From NCBI GenBank assembly GCA_030062745.1, contig CP099849.1, positions 18,150,144 through 18,214,143 on the forward strand: DNA of 64,000 bases. Direction: 5' to 3'. A model generated the notes under the pieces. It was not told the DNA's origin. It did not search any database and worked only from the letters and a program-made list of their open reading frames with translations. The DNA is from Capitulum mitella (lineage: Eukaryota; Arthropoda; Thecostraca; Pollicipedomorpha; Pollicipedidae). How positions within the stretch are numbered: the first letter of the stretch is position 1; the number at the start of each line of letters is the position of its first letter. Positions 1 through 13,572 of the stretch are shown piece by piece. The translations under genes were made by a program, and so were the position numbers.

Positions 1-135
1 CGGCCGCCAGCGTCACGGCCACCGGCGTCATCCGCACCGCCAGCGGCGCCGTCGCCACCGCCGCCGGCACCGCCACCGCCATCGGCACCGCCATCGGCGT
101 CACCGCCACTGTCGGCGGCGGCGCTGGCTCAAGCA
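1..135. repeat. GC-rich degenerate trinucleotide/hexanucleotide repeat at window edge
   Basis: A run of GCCACC, GCC and GCATCGGCACC-like words is open in several frames. It could be the edge of a proline- or alanine-rich exon cut by the window, but no splice signal or known motif supports that. Confidence 0.5.
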
Positions 136-2511
136 CGGTAGCGCCTCAGCGTCGGCCGCTCACATGGGCCGGAGGCTCGGCTGGCGCGTCAGCACGTGTT
201 CTGCCCGCCTCTCCGGCCGAGGGCACAGCCGCACTGCCGAGCGCCGGCCGGCAGTCTTCTCCGCGGCCGGCGCCGGCCGGCGACCGAGCGCCGCTGGCGC
301 CATCTGGCCGCCGTCGGCTCCGGGGACAGGTGGGCCCCAGGCGGTCCGGTCCGACGCCGAGCTACGTCGGAGGGCCGAGGAGCCGGAGAGGGGACGCGCC
401 GGTCACTGCGCCAGCTGTGGCTCTCCGGCCGCACAGATGGGCCCGACTGGCCAGAAACGCTGAAACGGAGGGCGGCGCCGGCGCCTCGGGCCTTGTCGTT
501 GATGGCATGAAGACAGGGAACCAGTAACGTTTGCCCATGTGGATAGTTCGGATAGAATTGTGTCGGTTAGTTGCTTGGGCACTGTTATCGTTGTAAAGCA
601 CATGTGCCATTTGGTGTTTTCGACAAGTCCACGCGTAAAGCCTCGCAAGGCTCGAAACAGTTGAGAAAGGAGCTTGCCACAAGCTCTCAGGCTGCTTCGT
701 AAACGGTAAAGTTCCGACGCTAAAAGCATGAGTGGCTTTCTTCCGGTTTCCTTGTGCCTTTATTCCAAAATACTTAGTTTTCGGCTCAGTAATGGTGCGT
801 TCACCATGATTCCATGCCACACCACGCGACTGAAAGCGTTTCGACGGTAAGCCATGCAAGGTGCCCTCCCCTCCTTCCGAACCACAGAAATCAACTGCAC
901 CGAGATCAAATGCTTGGAAGTACGCCGGTGCCATTTACTTGAGCCCATTTCCTTGCTTTTACTGCTTTTTTTAAACAATTCACATTTGAATTGCCCCTAG
1001 CACTTGGGAAGCTTGCTCGAAAGAAACAAGAGCTCAAAATGTTTTGCGCATTTCGGAGAACGTAGGCCAATGTATGGGTATGCGAGCATTGTACGCGCTG
1101 TGCAGAATGCGTGTTTAAATGTCTGACATTAAGACCCAATTGGCCTGAACGGCGATGAATAGCGCTAGGTCATCCTCTTGCACCACCGAACAGCCCGAAC
1201 GACCCCGATCCGCCCTCCCCTGCCCCGGGCGTTTGACCTGCACAGCCACTGTCCATAAATCAGTCAACTGTTTACAGGGCGGGAGTCGTTGAGGTCCGTC
1301 CTCGGCCCAGTTAACCTCCGGGCCGGCCAGCGCCATCCGCGATGAACCGTCAGGACAGGCTGTGTTTATCCGGGACAGCGTCATTGCTTATGAAAGCCGA
1401 GTGGAGGTGGAAGCTGCCTTCGTCCGGCTATCGTATAGTTCGTGCTCGTGATTAGAGGCAGCCGCCGGCTTCTGTGAGGTGCGGGCACTTGCAGGCAAAA
1501 CTGTTGCCGGTGGAGCTGTCGGGTGCACGACCAAATGCTTTGGCTGGTACACGTTACCCCGGTTGTCCTTGCGCTCCACCCTTCCCGCGTACTTCATCGC
1601 TAACCGACCGAGCGGGCGAGGTGGTTCTCCCGGCATTCCGCCATCCTGGGACGTGACAGCCAGGCGGTCTCTTCTCGGCGTTATTCACGTCCCCTTCTCG
1701 CCGGTAATGACGCAATTCCTTTCCTTCGCGGGGGTGCCGGGCGCGCCAGACCCGCGTCCGGTTCGCCGGGCCGCCCGCGGTAGACCTGCATCAGGCACCT
1801 CGACTAGGCTCTGACTTCACCCGGTATCCAGTGTCGCTGACATCCGTGTATGTCACCACGAATATACGTGATGGCGGCGATAAAAGCATCGCCGCGGTGT
1901 GAGCCTCTCCGCAGGAACGTTCTGCGGCTCTCCAGGAGGATAGGGGTGTGGTAGCGGCCTCGACCGGACGTGTTATGTTTGGAACATATGACTGTGACAG
2001 CAGCACTAACGGGGTGGGCTGTGACGGCGGCTTCAGCAGGGAGGCTTACGACCTGTAACGTTACTGACTGTGCGATGCAAAATGTCCCACTAGCTGGTCC
2101 TGGGTCAGTTCACGGTCAAAGAAGCCTACGTGATTTGCTGTACTTATAGCCATGGCTGGAGATTTACGAAAATTATTGTGTGGGGGGGGGGAGGCCGGTC
2201 CACATAGGAGTTCAGGTCGTTGCTCTCCAGTCATTGCCATAGGCCTTATGTTAAAATCCCTGAATATGGGGGTCTGGACTCCCTCATCCCCCGGGATCGC
2301 CAGCCATGCCCATAACAGCTGCTTGAGGTACCCATGCAGAGGTCAAGAACTCTGGAACATTACGAAAGTTGGTTGCTTCTCGCCCTGATTTTGAGGAGTT
2401 GATGAAATGCATGGAAAATTTGGGCTGAGGTGAGCTGGGCTGACCAGCCCGCCCAATCGCTTATCTAGCCCTTCTTCAGTTTCACAAAATGCTACCACTC
2501 CCAGCGGCCCT
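136..2511. other. No supported gene
   Basis: The first ~380 bases stay GC- and CpG-rich with overlapping open frames on both strands, so coding cannot be told from composition. The rest is mixed, with a G9 run at 2183. I recognise no domain. Confidence 0.4.
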
Positions 2512-2515
2512 TTAA

Positions 2516-3711
2516 CCCTATTCCCGGAGGGCTAGCGGTATGGCCGACTCCCGGCGGGGGGGGGGGGCGAATTCGGCCTCCCTGAGATCTCGAGAATTAC
2601 TTGTCCGATTTAATTGCAACAAACGGCAATCGATTTGCCATGACGTAAGCTACATTTTTAAAAAAGGAATTTTTCAAAATTTTGGGGAGGGTGGATACAG
2701 GGGGCAAAAAAGTCAAAATGGGAATGTTTTTGATTTCTTATAACTCCGTTGTTTATGGACCAATTTTCATAAAATTGACATGAATCGAGAAATTATGGAT
2801 GGGACTTCTACCATTAGTCCATACATTTGAAATTTTGAGAAAATCCATAGGCGTTCACAGGGTTTTGAAAAAAGGAAGATTAGTTTTTCAACAGCTGAAT
2901 GAACACAAAAAGGTAAAAGCACGTTTTTAGCTTCTTCTAGTGATGTTATGCTGAGGAAGTACAAAGCGTAACACGATGCTTGTATAATGTTAGGGATAGG
3001 CGGTGCCAGCAAGATGAAAAAAGGGAACTGTCATGGATACATCACATGTTCTTCAGATCAACTTAAGACCTTTGGCCTCAAATGACCTCCAATGACCTTA
3101 GAATCACTTGAAATGATCTCGTATGCATTTAATTTGATCTGAAAACGTTTCCAATCATTTGAGTTCACTCTATTTCTGAAACGTCATTTTACGGCTGTTG
3201 TGATATACGGTACGCGCATCGACATTTTAGGTCATAGCTGCATGACCCGCCCTGATATCGAGCTGAAACTTGGTGCACAAGTAGAGAGTATCCTTCTACG
3301 TCATATATATTCCGAGTTTGGCATTTGAAAAGATAGCGCCAAAATATTGCCTGTAAAACCAAATTTTGGCTTTTGAATTTGACCAGACCTTGTGAAGTGA
3401 CCTCAGGTAAACAAAATTGCATTTGTATGTTGCCCAACTATCTACCCATACATCCATATAAAGTTTAAAGTTCTATCGTAAAAAGCCGTTTTCCTTTTAC
3501 CTTCAACAGGGTCAAAAATAGCCTGAAGTGCCTCCCAAAAACGTTGCCTGGCTCCGCCCCTGAGCAAAATGGAATTACGAAATGTTGCCACAATACCTAG
3601 AAAGAATAGCTAGGAAAAGTAACCAAGTTTTGTGAAGCTGCGTCAAAAACCCTGGAATTGGCAAACAAAAAACCCGAGGAGGGCGGGTTCAACCCCCTGC
3701 TGGGAATAGGG
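2516..3711 (+). mobile_element. piggyBac-type MITE, copy 1
   Basis: TTAA flanks both ends (2512-2515 and 3712-3715). The left end reads CCCTATTCCCGGAGGGC, and the right end is its inverse with small changes (TGCTGGGAATAGGG). CCCT termini with TTAA duplication are the piggyBac signature. The interior is AT-rich, has no transposase frame, and aligns along its whole length with the copies at 14.6, 45.3 and 54.6 kb, all in the same orientation. Its nuclear-receptor-like site is degenerate (GACCTTTGGCCT). Confidence 0.85.
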
Positions 3712-3715
3712 TTAA

Positions 3716-5417
3716 GCCCTCAGCAGGTGTTTCAAGTTTGAGACCTCTGCATAGATTTTTACCAGACTTTCATCAAGGCTAAGTCAGTGAGCTGGTCGCT
3801 GTAAAATGCTTGCCAACATGTTCGGTGAATGTAATTTTGTGGCTTTCATCGTCAGAGTACCAGGTCAGCTAGGTGTAAGGTCTCACGGGAAGAAAGCAAT
3901 TTGATTGCGTTTTGCTCTTAATGACGCGAGTGTTCCGTTATCATAGGAGCTACGCTTTAAAGGAAAGCTGCGATCATAAAAGCTAAATGAGGTCCGTGCC
4001 TCCCTCGGGATTGGCAAACGCCTACAAACAGCTACCACCGCAGAATCAGTCTGCGCACATTAGCGTCCCCATGCCTAACGGATGACTCAAGTGGGACGAC
4101 GCACGTTCACGACCCCACCCCTTCAAACGCGCCGCCACCCTGTCCTTCCACTGCGGCTGCAGCATGCTATCGCGGCCTGCAGCGCTGCCTATCGTTCGGC
4201 CGCTGCAAGGATCGTTTATCATCGCGCCCGCACGCCAGAGCCGGCGTTCGCACTGCGGCTAATTGTGCTCTTCACCGGCCGCGCAGACACCATTGACGGT
4301 GTTTGGATCGTTGCAGATGTAGGTCTTTTCATGCTCCGCCGGTCGCGCTGATTGGGCGGTGTTAAGTCTGTTTTCTGATAGTCATTGGAATGCCATTTGG
4401 CCAGATGAGGCTCATTATAGCGTTTGTGGTACGTGGTTGGACATTAATAATGTTTTCGAACATGTTCAGATGTGGCAGTTGGCGTGCCGAAAGTGTCCAA
4501 TCAGAAACGGCCCCGGAGCACTAAAAACGCATCTCTTCATCGAGGCTGTTGGGAGTTCTGCCTTGGTATATGACCGGAGAATACCTGTTAGTGTGATAAT
4601 TATGGTTTCCTTCACCAGCATACAGCGTTAGCTTACAGCAGCCAGAGAAGGGCCTCAAAGTGCTTTCGTAAAATGAGACACCGGCGGTCAACACCCAAAC
4701 CATTATTCCTTATCATGCCTCTCACGTACGCCATCAAAGTCTCGGGTTTCTCATTCGTCTGATCGTTTGCCACGGTTGACTGTCCACAGAAGCGTTGAAG
4801 GACCGTTCTTCAACGGAACGCCTCACCTCAGCCAGGAGCTCAGTCCCAACCCAATTATCTTCATCGGTAGACCTATAATTACTGCTAATGTAATTACTTA
4901 GGACGTGTACTAGTGTGAGAGAGCCAATAACCACCGCCTGCCAAGCACAGACAGGTTTCACTAACACTTGAGCCCGAATATGGGTCGCCAGCCTCCCAGA
5001 AAATTACACATTCGAACTGCCTGCAATGATTGTCAGAATGCAACCGGTAACACGCAATATAAGATGTGAAAAGCACCTATCAGGTTTCCGATTGATGCTT
5101 TTCCAGTGTCCCCCAAAAAATAAGTGTTTTTTGCCCCACTTCGTGTACATCTTGTTCTTACATTATTTAAAAAAACCCTCTAGCCCTTTTTACCCTACAT
5201 TTCCTGTTCCTTGCCATTCCCACAACACATTTCTCCCGTTCGTTCGCTGTCCTTTATCCGCCTGTCATTCGTTCCGCAGCACTCTCGCTCCCTCTAATCC
5301 CGTCAGCGACTACAATAACCTCGCCTGACAGGACGCCGGTGCGTTCCTGTGTTTTTCTTGGAGCAGTGTTGTTTTCCAGCACTGCCGGATTGATGTCAGA
5401 CAAAAGTGTCCCGGCGT
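3716..5417. other. No supported gene
   Basis: Between MITE copy 1 and the CCGGCCACAGT array I see only short frames without motifs. A CpG-rich patch at 4080-4340 is open on the plus strand but has no recognisable protein signature. Confidence 0.4.
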
Positions 5418-5858
5418 CTGTCATCGGCCACAGTTCCGGCCACAGTCCTGGCCACAGTCACGGCCTCTGTTACTGGCCACAGTCCTGACACAGTCCCGTC
5501 CAAAGTCCCGACACAGACCGGCCGCAGTTCAGCCACAGTCCGGCCACGGTCCGGCCACAGTTTGGCCAAAGTCCCGCCACGGTCCAGGCCACAGTCCGGC
5601 CACAATCCAACCACATTCCTGGCCACAGTCACGGCCTCTGGTACCGGCCACAGTCTTGACACAGTCCCGCCTCAGACCGGCAACAATCCAGCCAGAACAG
5701 TCCGGCCACAGTCCGGCCACAGTCTGGCCACAGTCCCGCCAAAGTCCAGCCACAGTCCGGCCACAGTCAAGTCACAGGCCACAGTCCAGCGGCAGGCCGC
5801 AGTCCTGGCCACAGTCCAGCCACAGGCCGCAGTCCTGGCTACAATGCTCGGTGCAGAG
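5418..5858. repeat. GTCCGGCCACA minisatellite
   Basis: About 440 bases are built from an 11-12-base word, mostly GTCCGGCCACA, with variants such as GTCCTGGCCACA and GTCCCGCCACG. A longer period is visible: ATTCCTGGCCACAGTCACGG recurs about 170 bases after CCTGGCCACAGTCACGG. Long frames through it on both strands arise from the repeat. Confidence 0.85.
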
Positions 5859-8800
5859 CGTCTGGAGCGCCGTGTGCGAGCAGCGCGCACGAGTGCGTGT
5901 CACGGCGGAACGACCCGTCCTGAGTCAACCTCGCGGCATGGATCATTGGCTGCATGGTCACGAACGTGGTCGGCCTCTGGGGCGGCCCGGCGGTCTCTCT
6001 ATTGTTTCTGAGGCCACATCGAATGACGGGGATGGGGAGCAAGCTGAGCCCTGCAGCGTGCATATTGTTCTTGAGAATTCGTGCCAAGTTCAGCGCAGTT
6101 TTGAAGACTGGCGGCTAAAAATGCGTCTCCATGGGCGTGTTCTCATTATGTAGGGAACAAAGGGTTAGAGCGATGCACCAATAGCATGGATACAACGGTG
6201 CGGGCGCATCCAATTCGCTCACAATCTATCCAACTGCCGAATGCCAATTTTTCGTGTCTCGCTGTTGAGATGGAGAAGAGGGTATATTAATGAGATATAA
6301 TTCGGTTTAACTGGTGAAGGCAGTTAATTTCCTCGCTTTCTAATTCATGAAAATGCTGCTGTTAAACATGAAACTGAGAAAGAACACACATTCTGGCGAA
6401 TCATTCATCTGAGTCTTCATGTTTTACTTGAACGCTCACAATATATATCAGCCTCAATCGTCAGTCTGAATTCTACCAGCGATTCGCGGTGCCTCAGTCA
6501 ATTAAGACCAAGAATACGCCATGATAAACTTGTCGTATTCAGTAATGATCGGTGGAAATGAATGCTGTTTTGCCTTGCATAGCCATTCCCCAGAATCAGT
6601 TAGGCGCAACGGCCGTATCTACGACGCATTTCCATGTGTTGACACCGAGGAACAATTGCTGACAGTGCCAGCGAGTGCGAAGGCACTGAACTCTGAAGCC
6701 TCGCGCTGGGGTCGTGTGTGCATGTAATACGGTCATGCTTGTTGACGCAGCAAAGGAGGATTCTGCAAATAAACTGAATAGTTCTCTTTGTTTTGGGCAC
6801 AAAACTGACGTGCTTGTTTTGTTGCCACGTGCGAGGAATAACGGTGGCATTGTCTTCTGGGACTGAAAAGAATGCAAACGTTCGGGAGAAAAGAAAAACC
6901 GAGATGTCATCTGGAAAACCCCTCGATCGCGTTTTGGAACGGGACTCGCGAGCTTCCATCTCTGACGAGTTTTGAACATATCCCTAAGATATTTCGTTCA
7001 GATAACTGCCGGAAATCTGCCTAGTCCCCGCTCACACACCCCTCCCCCACAAATATACACACGCACGCATTTTCCCTGGTTACTAAGCGTGAGGTTTGAA
7101 TTATTATTCCGGCTACCTTTTATGATTCCGATGATTAACGTAACAATGTGCAGTTGCACTGTTGCTTGCCTACAGTAACAGATGAACGAATTGGCTACGA
7201 GGGAGCAGAGTTTATGGAACAAAGATCCATTTACATGACGCTGACCCGGCGTTGCCGAAATCTCCTCGAACATCATTTTACTTTTGTTCAGTGCACATTC
7301 GTTAGCTTCTGTCATTGTCGTGCAGAGCCAAACCATATACAATCGCACAGCACAACCTGAGTCGGGCAGCAACGGTAAAACGAACAGCAAAAGAACTGAC
7401 GACCTGTTGCATCATCGGACACGCAGGCGACCAGACAGACGGCGGCGGCGTTTGTAACCCCACCGTGTGGCGCGGGAGAGATGACGGGTCGGTCCACGGC
7501 CTCATCACGCCCCGTGACGTCCCGGCCCGTCCTGCCTCTCTCGCGGACGGTGACGGCGTTGGGCGACAGCTCTCGACAGCCGAGCGGTGACGGGCAGAGG
7601 GGTGAGGCGAGCCCGAGGGCCCCGTCGCAGCCCGGTGATGCTGTGCCGCCGGGCATTCTCGGACACGTCAGTCGGTCGCCGGCGATTTCGGAGAGAGTCT
7701 GGCCTTACGTTCCACGCCTTCCCCGCAAAAATAGAATGGACATTGGGGGGCATTTGACGCAAGGTAATCGGCTGGGCAAGATAGAGGATGGCGCTGGCTG
7801 ACTTCTGTGGACTTCGCATCTTCCCTTTATGTTTACTGTGGCCGTTACCTGTGGCATCCACGGAAAATGATGACCTAGCCAATCCCGGGTAGCAAAGGAC
7901 GACTGAAGACCGCAAAACCGAAACTGATAACCTAGTTACACGGACAGTCCTGTCGCACATCATGAACAATACCGCTTCTAATCCTTCAAAGAAAGAGGAA
8001 CTATTCAGGGCGTTGGTAAGAGTAACGGTGCACGGTGGAAGGCTCCGACATTGACACCAGTCCATCCGTCGGATGCGAATAGTCGTTCCGGCCGTTCAGA
8101 TGCGGGTTCTGCAGGCGCGGAAATGATGCTCTCCGGCTGTGAGGAGTCGGGTCAGCTGTCCTGCTGTGATCTGGTGAGGTTCGTAGCCGGCGCTGGCGGG
8201 GGTTAGGAGGACGATCAGAGCAGGAAACACGTAACGGTCACGTGCTCCGTCAGTGGCGTCGCCAATCCACCGATCAGGTGATTTATGGCCCGGCTCGTGC
8301 CGCACAGGTCCCCGAGACCCGAATTAGCCGTCTTTGGCAGATAGCGCCGCCGAGTGAGGTTGAAAGCAGCCGACAAAGAGAGAGTGTCCATTGACGCGGG
8401 AAGATGCGACGGAGCGAAAGAGATGCCATCAAAAATGGTGCCATCTAGCTTCGGGGACGGGGGGAGGGAGAGGGAGGGAGAGGGCCATCAAGGGTTACTT
8501 AGTCGAGATAATTCAGTATGAGTAAGGCGAGGCTAGGGTTGCAAACGCATCATACTATACTTTATCACAACAGAACGGCTTAAAGAGACCGTATATGCTT
8601 GTTGTGACGACAAAATAGTCGTTTAGTGTGTGCTGCCTTTTAAAGACTTCGGCGAGGTCCTGGATTAATCTCATTTAGATCTCCCTATGGGCGGATTCGA
8701 TCATTTTCATTAGGCCGATTTTGTACGGCGTCATACGCTTGTCAAAAAGTATCACGAGGTAATTCCTCCTGATGAACTAGTAATTGGATCAAACCCCTAT

Positions 8801-10635
8801 GATATGACGTGATTGACAAGGTAGTCAGCTAATATGTTCCGTGGTGCCAACAATGTTAAAACTTTCGTAACCTCAATCTATCACGTCAGACAAAAACCGC
8901 CATTTGGGTTGTATCAAGAATACCGAGTTTATGACGCACACAACTTACATTCGACACTCCGCCTTCTACGCTCAGGAATGCTCATTGACGATTCACGTAC
9001 GTCTCGGGCTTAGCTCTCTATGACCGAGAAATAATGACCAATCACGCTGATCACGTTTTCACGCATCCCGCCTCTGCTTTTGTAAGTACTGTCGCATAGC
9101 ACCTTGAATCCCATCACCAGCTTTGCATCCCGTAATGACTACTGATTACCAGTTTGGTAGACACGTGCCTCATGCAAATGTCCAAGCAAGACGTTTGGCG
9201 AGCGTTGCCCCACCCGGGTTGACTGCACCGAACTGAACTGGTATCTCCATCTAGCTTATCACCTCCATTCCTTTCGTGCATTGTCGCAACAGAGCAGGCC
9301 TTCCGAACACGTTTGAGTAACGGGGCAAACATAAAAACGCCACGTGCGTTGTGGCTCCGTTTCGTGGCGGAGCTACGTGCCACTGTCGCGGCGCACGCAC
9401 CGTCTTTGATATGTTAATTCGCCGCGGAGCCGGCGGCCGCGGCGGCGGCAGCAGGTGAAACTCAAACACGGCTCGTATGTCATAATGGAGCGGCGACTCT
9501 CCCGGCTGTTGAGTAATTACGGGCCATCGGAGCGGCCGGAGCCGCGGCCCGGGCCTGATAACGCGCCGCGGACCGGCCTGATTGCCAGGTGGTCAATCAT
9601 CGCCGCTGGATGGAGCGGCGCGCACGCTCTCGTGCAGGAGGACTCTCTCCTCCGGTGACGCAGTGCTTCTGTGGCCTTTTGCCCCCGGGAACGGCACGCA
9701 AGCGGGGGACGCGCGTCGTCCCTCTGCTGCTGAAGGACTTTCATGATAGAAGCCTTCAAAGTAGCAGTCATCATAGCTCAAAACTGCAACAGAAGCAGAT
9801 CCTTCCAATTGCTGTTTAAGACTGTCCAGTTTCCTCTTTTCAAACGCATGCGTCACTGGTTTCGGCATTTGAGTGATCACGGAATATCCGGAGTGGCAGA
9901 AAATTAGGGTATCCAGTGTATTTTCAGGGTACAACTGGCAAATATCTTGTTGACGGCCAACAGAAAGACATTTACACGAATTTCTTATCAATTCCGTTCC
10001 AGCTAGCAATGTCTTACAACCGACATACACGACCGTTCAGTTCCGTTGATTCCTTCACTGTGTAACCAGCGCGTGTCTACGACGGTCCGGAGCAGGCAGC
10101 GGCGGCACGAGCAGCCCCGTCACCGGCACCCTCGCCGTCCCGCCCCCGGCGAAACCCGAGACGTGGCCCGTTCCGGAGTGCGGACACGCTCCGAACAACA
10201 CGGCCTGATCATCCGGCGGAGCCCCGCCGCTGGCCGCCGCCTGTTGACTGGCCGCCGCCGCCGCCGCTGCCGCCTGTGTTTTCCGTCGGCGGCGGCTCGG
10301 CGAGATGCGCCGGAGCTGATGACTTCCGGTCGGCGCCGGCCGCCCTGTCACCCCGTGCGGAGCGGCCGGGAGGGGCAGCCACTACAGGTCCCGCGCCCTG
10401 AACGCGCGCCTCCATGCGTCTCGCACCCCTGGGGCGCCGTGTGTTCTGGAGAAGTTAATTTGCTCGCTCTTTGGACAAAGACTGATGAAACTATTCATTC
10501 TGCGTCAGCGTGCGCGTGCGCGGGCCGTTGTTTGATGAGAAGTGGAGAGTAGGCGGTTTCAAACTGATGCGAGGGACGGTTTCCGGTCTTGGGTGGTAGC
10601 GGTGTTGGTAATGGCTTAATCCTGTGTGACCAGTG
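5859..10635. other. No supported gene
   Basis: The stretch contains CpG-rich patches (7400-7700, 9400-9660, 10060-10450), a purine run at 8456-8483 and otherwise ordinary unique sequence. Frames open on both strands in the GC patches carry no domain I can name. Confidence 0.35.
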
Positions 10636-12130
10636 AAGGCGGATCGTATTTGATCATGGGGGCAAGGCAAAACTTCGAAGTCTCTTGATCTTGAGAGGCC
10701 CCCTTTCCTACGAAGGGCCCTCATCCCCCCAAAAATCCATGTTTCACTTAATGGGAGTCGCATTTCGTCCGAAGGGGGGGGGGATGAAGATCTACCATCC
10801 AGTCTTGCGTTGGGCGAACTCCGGCATGCAACCGCTAAACTCGGCAGATACGGCACAGCTTGGTCCCACCGTGAACTCCTGACGTTCACAGCCAGACAAC
10901 TGGTCGGAAGCTGAGGCGACTGGCGCGGTGGCAACGGAATCCAAGTCTAATTATCTTACGACTTGATACAAAAATTAAGAATAAAAACTTTGCATCAATC
11001 GAGCACATAACGCAATGTTCTTGCGTTAAATATATAACGACACATAACACCACGTTGTGTGTTATATGCTAACATTGTACTGACTGGGCCCTAAAAGACG
11101 TTGCGTGGAGGAGCCTTCGTGAATCAGTACAGTGTGAAAAATGAAGTATAACACAAACAAATCAGTTTCCATTCTCGGATGGAAGCCGGGGCCCCCCTAA
11201 CTTGGTCCGAACTCTGTCAGAGGCATGCCGGGTTCATTTCGCGAAGCCCTTAAAAGCTGCGAGTTCCCGGTCCCTGGGTCATTTTTGAGCGTAATTCGCG
11301 CAAGGCCCTCTTAAGGACGAATGCTGGGGCGCCCTCCGAGACCTGGACTGGTTTAACGAAGGCCCCCTTGACCATTCTATGAGGCGTCTCAAAAAACTGT
11401 AGGTTCCCGGGTCCTGTTTTGCTTTTGAACGATAATCGGTACGAGACCCTCATTCGGACCTAAACCGGGGCCCCCTACCAGGGTTCGAACCCTGGTTCAG
11501 CGCAGTCCAGCCATGTCACTGAATTCTGTGAGGCCCTCTGAAAATTGTGAGGTCCTGGTCCCTGGACCACCTTTGAGTGTAATCGGCACGAGGCCCTCTC
11601 TCGGACCTAAGCCGGGGCCTACTAGCAGGGTTCGAGCCCCTGTTCACCGCAGGCCACCCCGGTTCATGAGTTCTGAGGCCCCTGAAAACTATGAGTCCTG
11701 GTCGCTGGACCACCTTTCAATGCAGTCAACACGAGGCCCCCTATTGGATGGAAGCCGGAGCTCCCTAGCAGGGTCCGAACTTTGTGTCGGGGTAGGCCAG
11801 CCGGGTCCATTCCACAAGGCCCCCTAAAAATTGTAAGTTCGCGATCCCTGGCCAATTTTGGGTCCAACCTACCGGAAGAAAGCTGAGGCTCCTAACAAAG
11901 GAAGGTTTGAAAGAACACGCACGCCATGTACCTACTTCCTTTCCTGCATAGTTGCATTTTCCTTTCTCTATTCTGTTTTTGTTTTTAACGTGTTCGTCGC
12001 TTTATTCCCCTTTTCTTTTCAATTTCTTACGAGGCCTCCCAAGATCATAAATGGGGAGGGCAGCAACACAGTCTTGTCTCAGACCCACCGCAACTGGGGG
12101 GGCAGCCGTCCCCCCTGTCCCCCCCCCCAC
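10636..12130 (+). repeat. R1 composite repeat, copy a (empty MITE site)
   Basis: Module A (10636-10887) and module B (11166-12130) both recur in order at 44.2-47.5 kb. Module B is made of degenerate ~140-base units, each with a line like CCTGGTCCCTGGACCACC, GGCACGAGGCCCTC and AGGGTTCGAACCCTGG. It ends in a unique tail starting ACCGGAAGAAAGCTGAG. At 11478-11495 the unit core is an 18-bp perfect palindrome. TTAA at 11250-11253 is the uninterrupted site that carries a MITE in copy b. No coding frame is supported. The superfamily is unknown. Confidence 0.75.
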
Positions 12131-13572
12131 TTCACCGCCCTTGTGTGTGATTCATACCTGGACGTTAGCTGCCCATATGTGGGATTATGCATTTCACTGT
12201 TGCAGATGCCCTGCTGTTGTCCACTGATATTTGAGAGCGATACTTAATTTTGGACATCCATAGTCGTGTCAGAAAAGTCAGACACGAACCACAGGAACCA
12301 GCAAACCAGCCTCCGGTTCAACATCACTAGAAGCAAAAAGATCGCAGAGCAATAGCAAATACGGTTCATCAACCGTCATGAATGGAAGACATCCCGGTCC
12401 GATCTATCTGCACTGAACTCAGGAACTGGCATAGTTACACCGTAACGTGCAATCGCTGACGGCACGACTGTAATGTACGTCTTACAACACAGGGTTTCCG
12501 GGACTGCTAAACCCTGAAAGGATACAGTGTCTGTTCCGCACGTCCGTACATCAGTGGTGGCGTTCTAATGAGCGCAGACCTGCGTCAGGCGGCCGTCAGT
12601 CGGTGCAGCAGTGGAGACTTTGAGCCGACGACTCACGCAGTTCGTCTACCGTTAGCCGTGTGTGCCGCTGTCAACATAAAACCGTCACCGGCGAGAGGTG
12701 CCGGCCGTCCCGCTGTGCACCCCTGATCAGTCAGTACCCACCGACGACACCAAGTCTGCTGCACGTGCAGACTGGACGGCGGTCAGTAACAGTCCGGGCG
12801 ACGCTTCTTCTTATACTGGACACTGGTTATTGTCGAACTGTGCAAACTGCACATGCATAATGGGTAATTTTCAGTGCCAGATGAGCAGTTGGTGATCAGT
12901 GTAAGACTGCGTAGTGGTCAGTTTCAACGATTGGAAAGACTGTTCGTACAAATTGGATGGTGGCCAGTAACAATCTAAACATTGATCAATGTCAGCTGCG
13001 ACGGTGGCAGTTGTCAAACTTGGCCACGGTCGCTGGTCAGGTCAGACCGAGCCGTGGTCAGTGTCAGGCTAGACAGATTGCACGTGCGGGCCGGGCGATG
13101 GTCAGTGTCATATGTAGCCGATTCCTTCTGCAGATCATTCGCTTCCATGTCAGGTGGACGTCACGCGTGAACCAGACATGTCACGGCTTGAGAGGACTGA
13201 GGACTGAGGGCTGAGGGCTTCATAACGTTTGAGCTGCAGAGGAACGCGGCTCGCAGCTTAGCACGCGCACTGGAAGGAGGGTCTTTTTATGCCCCTCCCC
13301 ACCCCTGTTTCTTTTTAAATCTCGAGAATGGATGAGAGCTGGCTGCCGCTACTTTGTGACATTTATGGCAATTGAATAACTCGTCGATTGACGCAGAAAA
13401 GTCGCAAATCGGCCAAAAATTGATTGAAGTATGAAGCATTTGAAGTCAAGCAAACATAACGAAAATAATGGTTGTTGCTAACAAATGGGAACTTTGTGAA
13501 AGGACTAGCGTTCTACTTGAGATTACCGTTTGAGCACAATCAGGCAGCGTCATCCGGGCATAAGTGATGGAT
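12131..13572. other. No gene seen; degenerate GGTCAGTGTCA repeats
   Basis: From about 12590 to 13110 the words GGTCAGT, GGCCAGT and GATCAGTGT recur irregularly (for example 12894, 12917, 12962, 13064 and 13098). The repeat is too decayed to give a period. No coding signal is seen. Confidence 0.35.

Noticed and set aside
5406-6153. Plus-strand frames of 165-201 codons
   Set aside because: They are driven by the CCGGCCACAGT minisatellite and lose coding character outside it.
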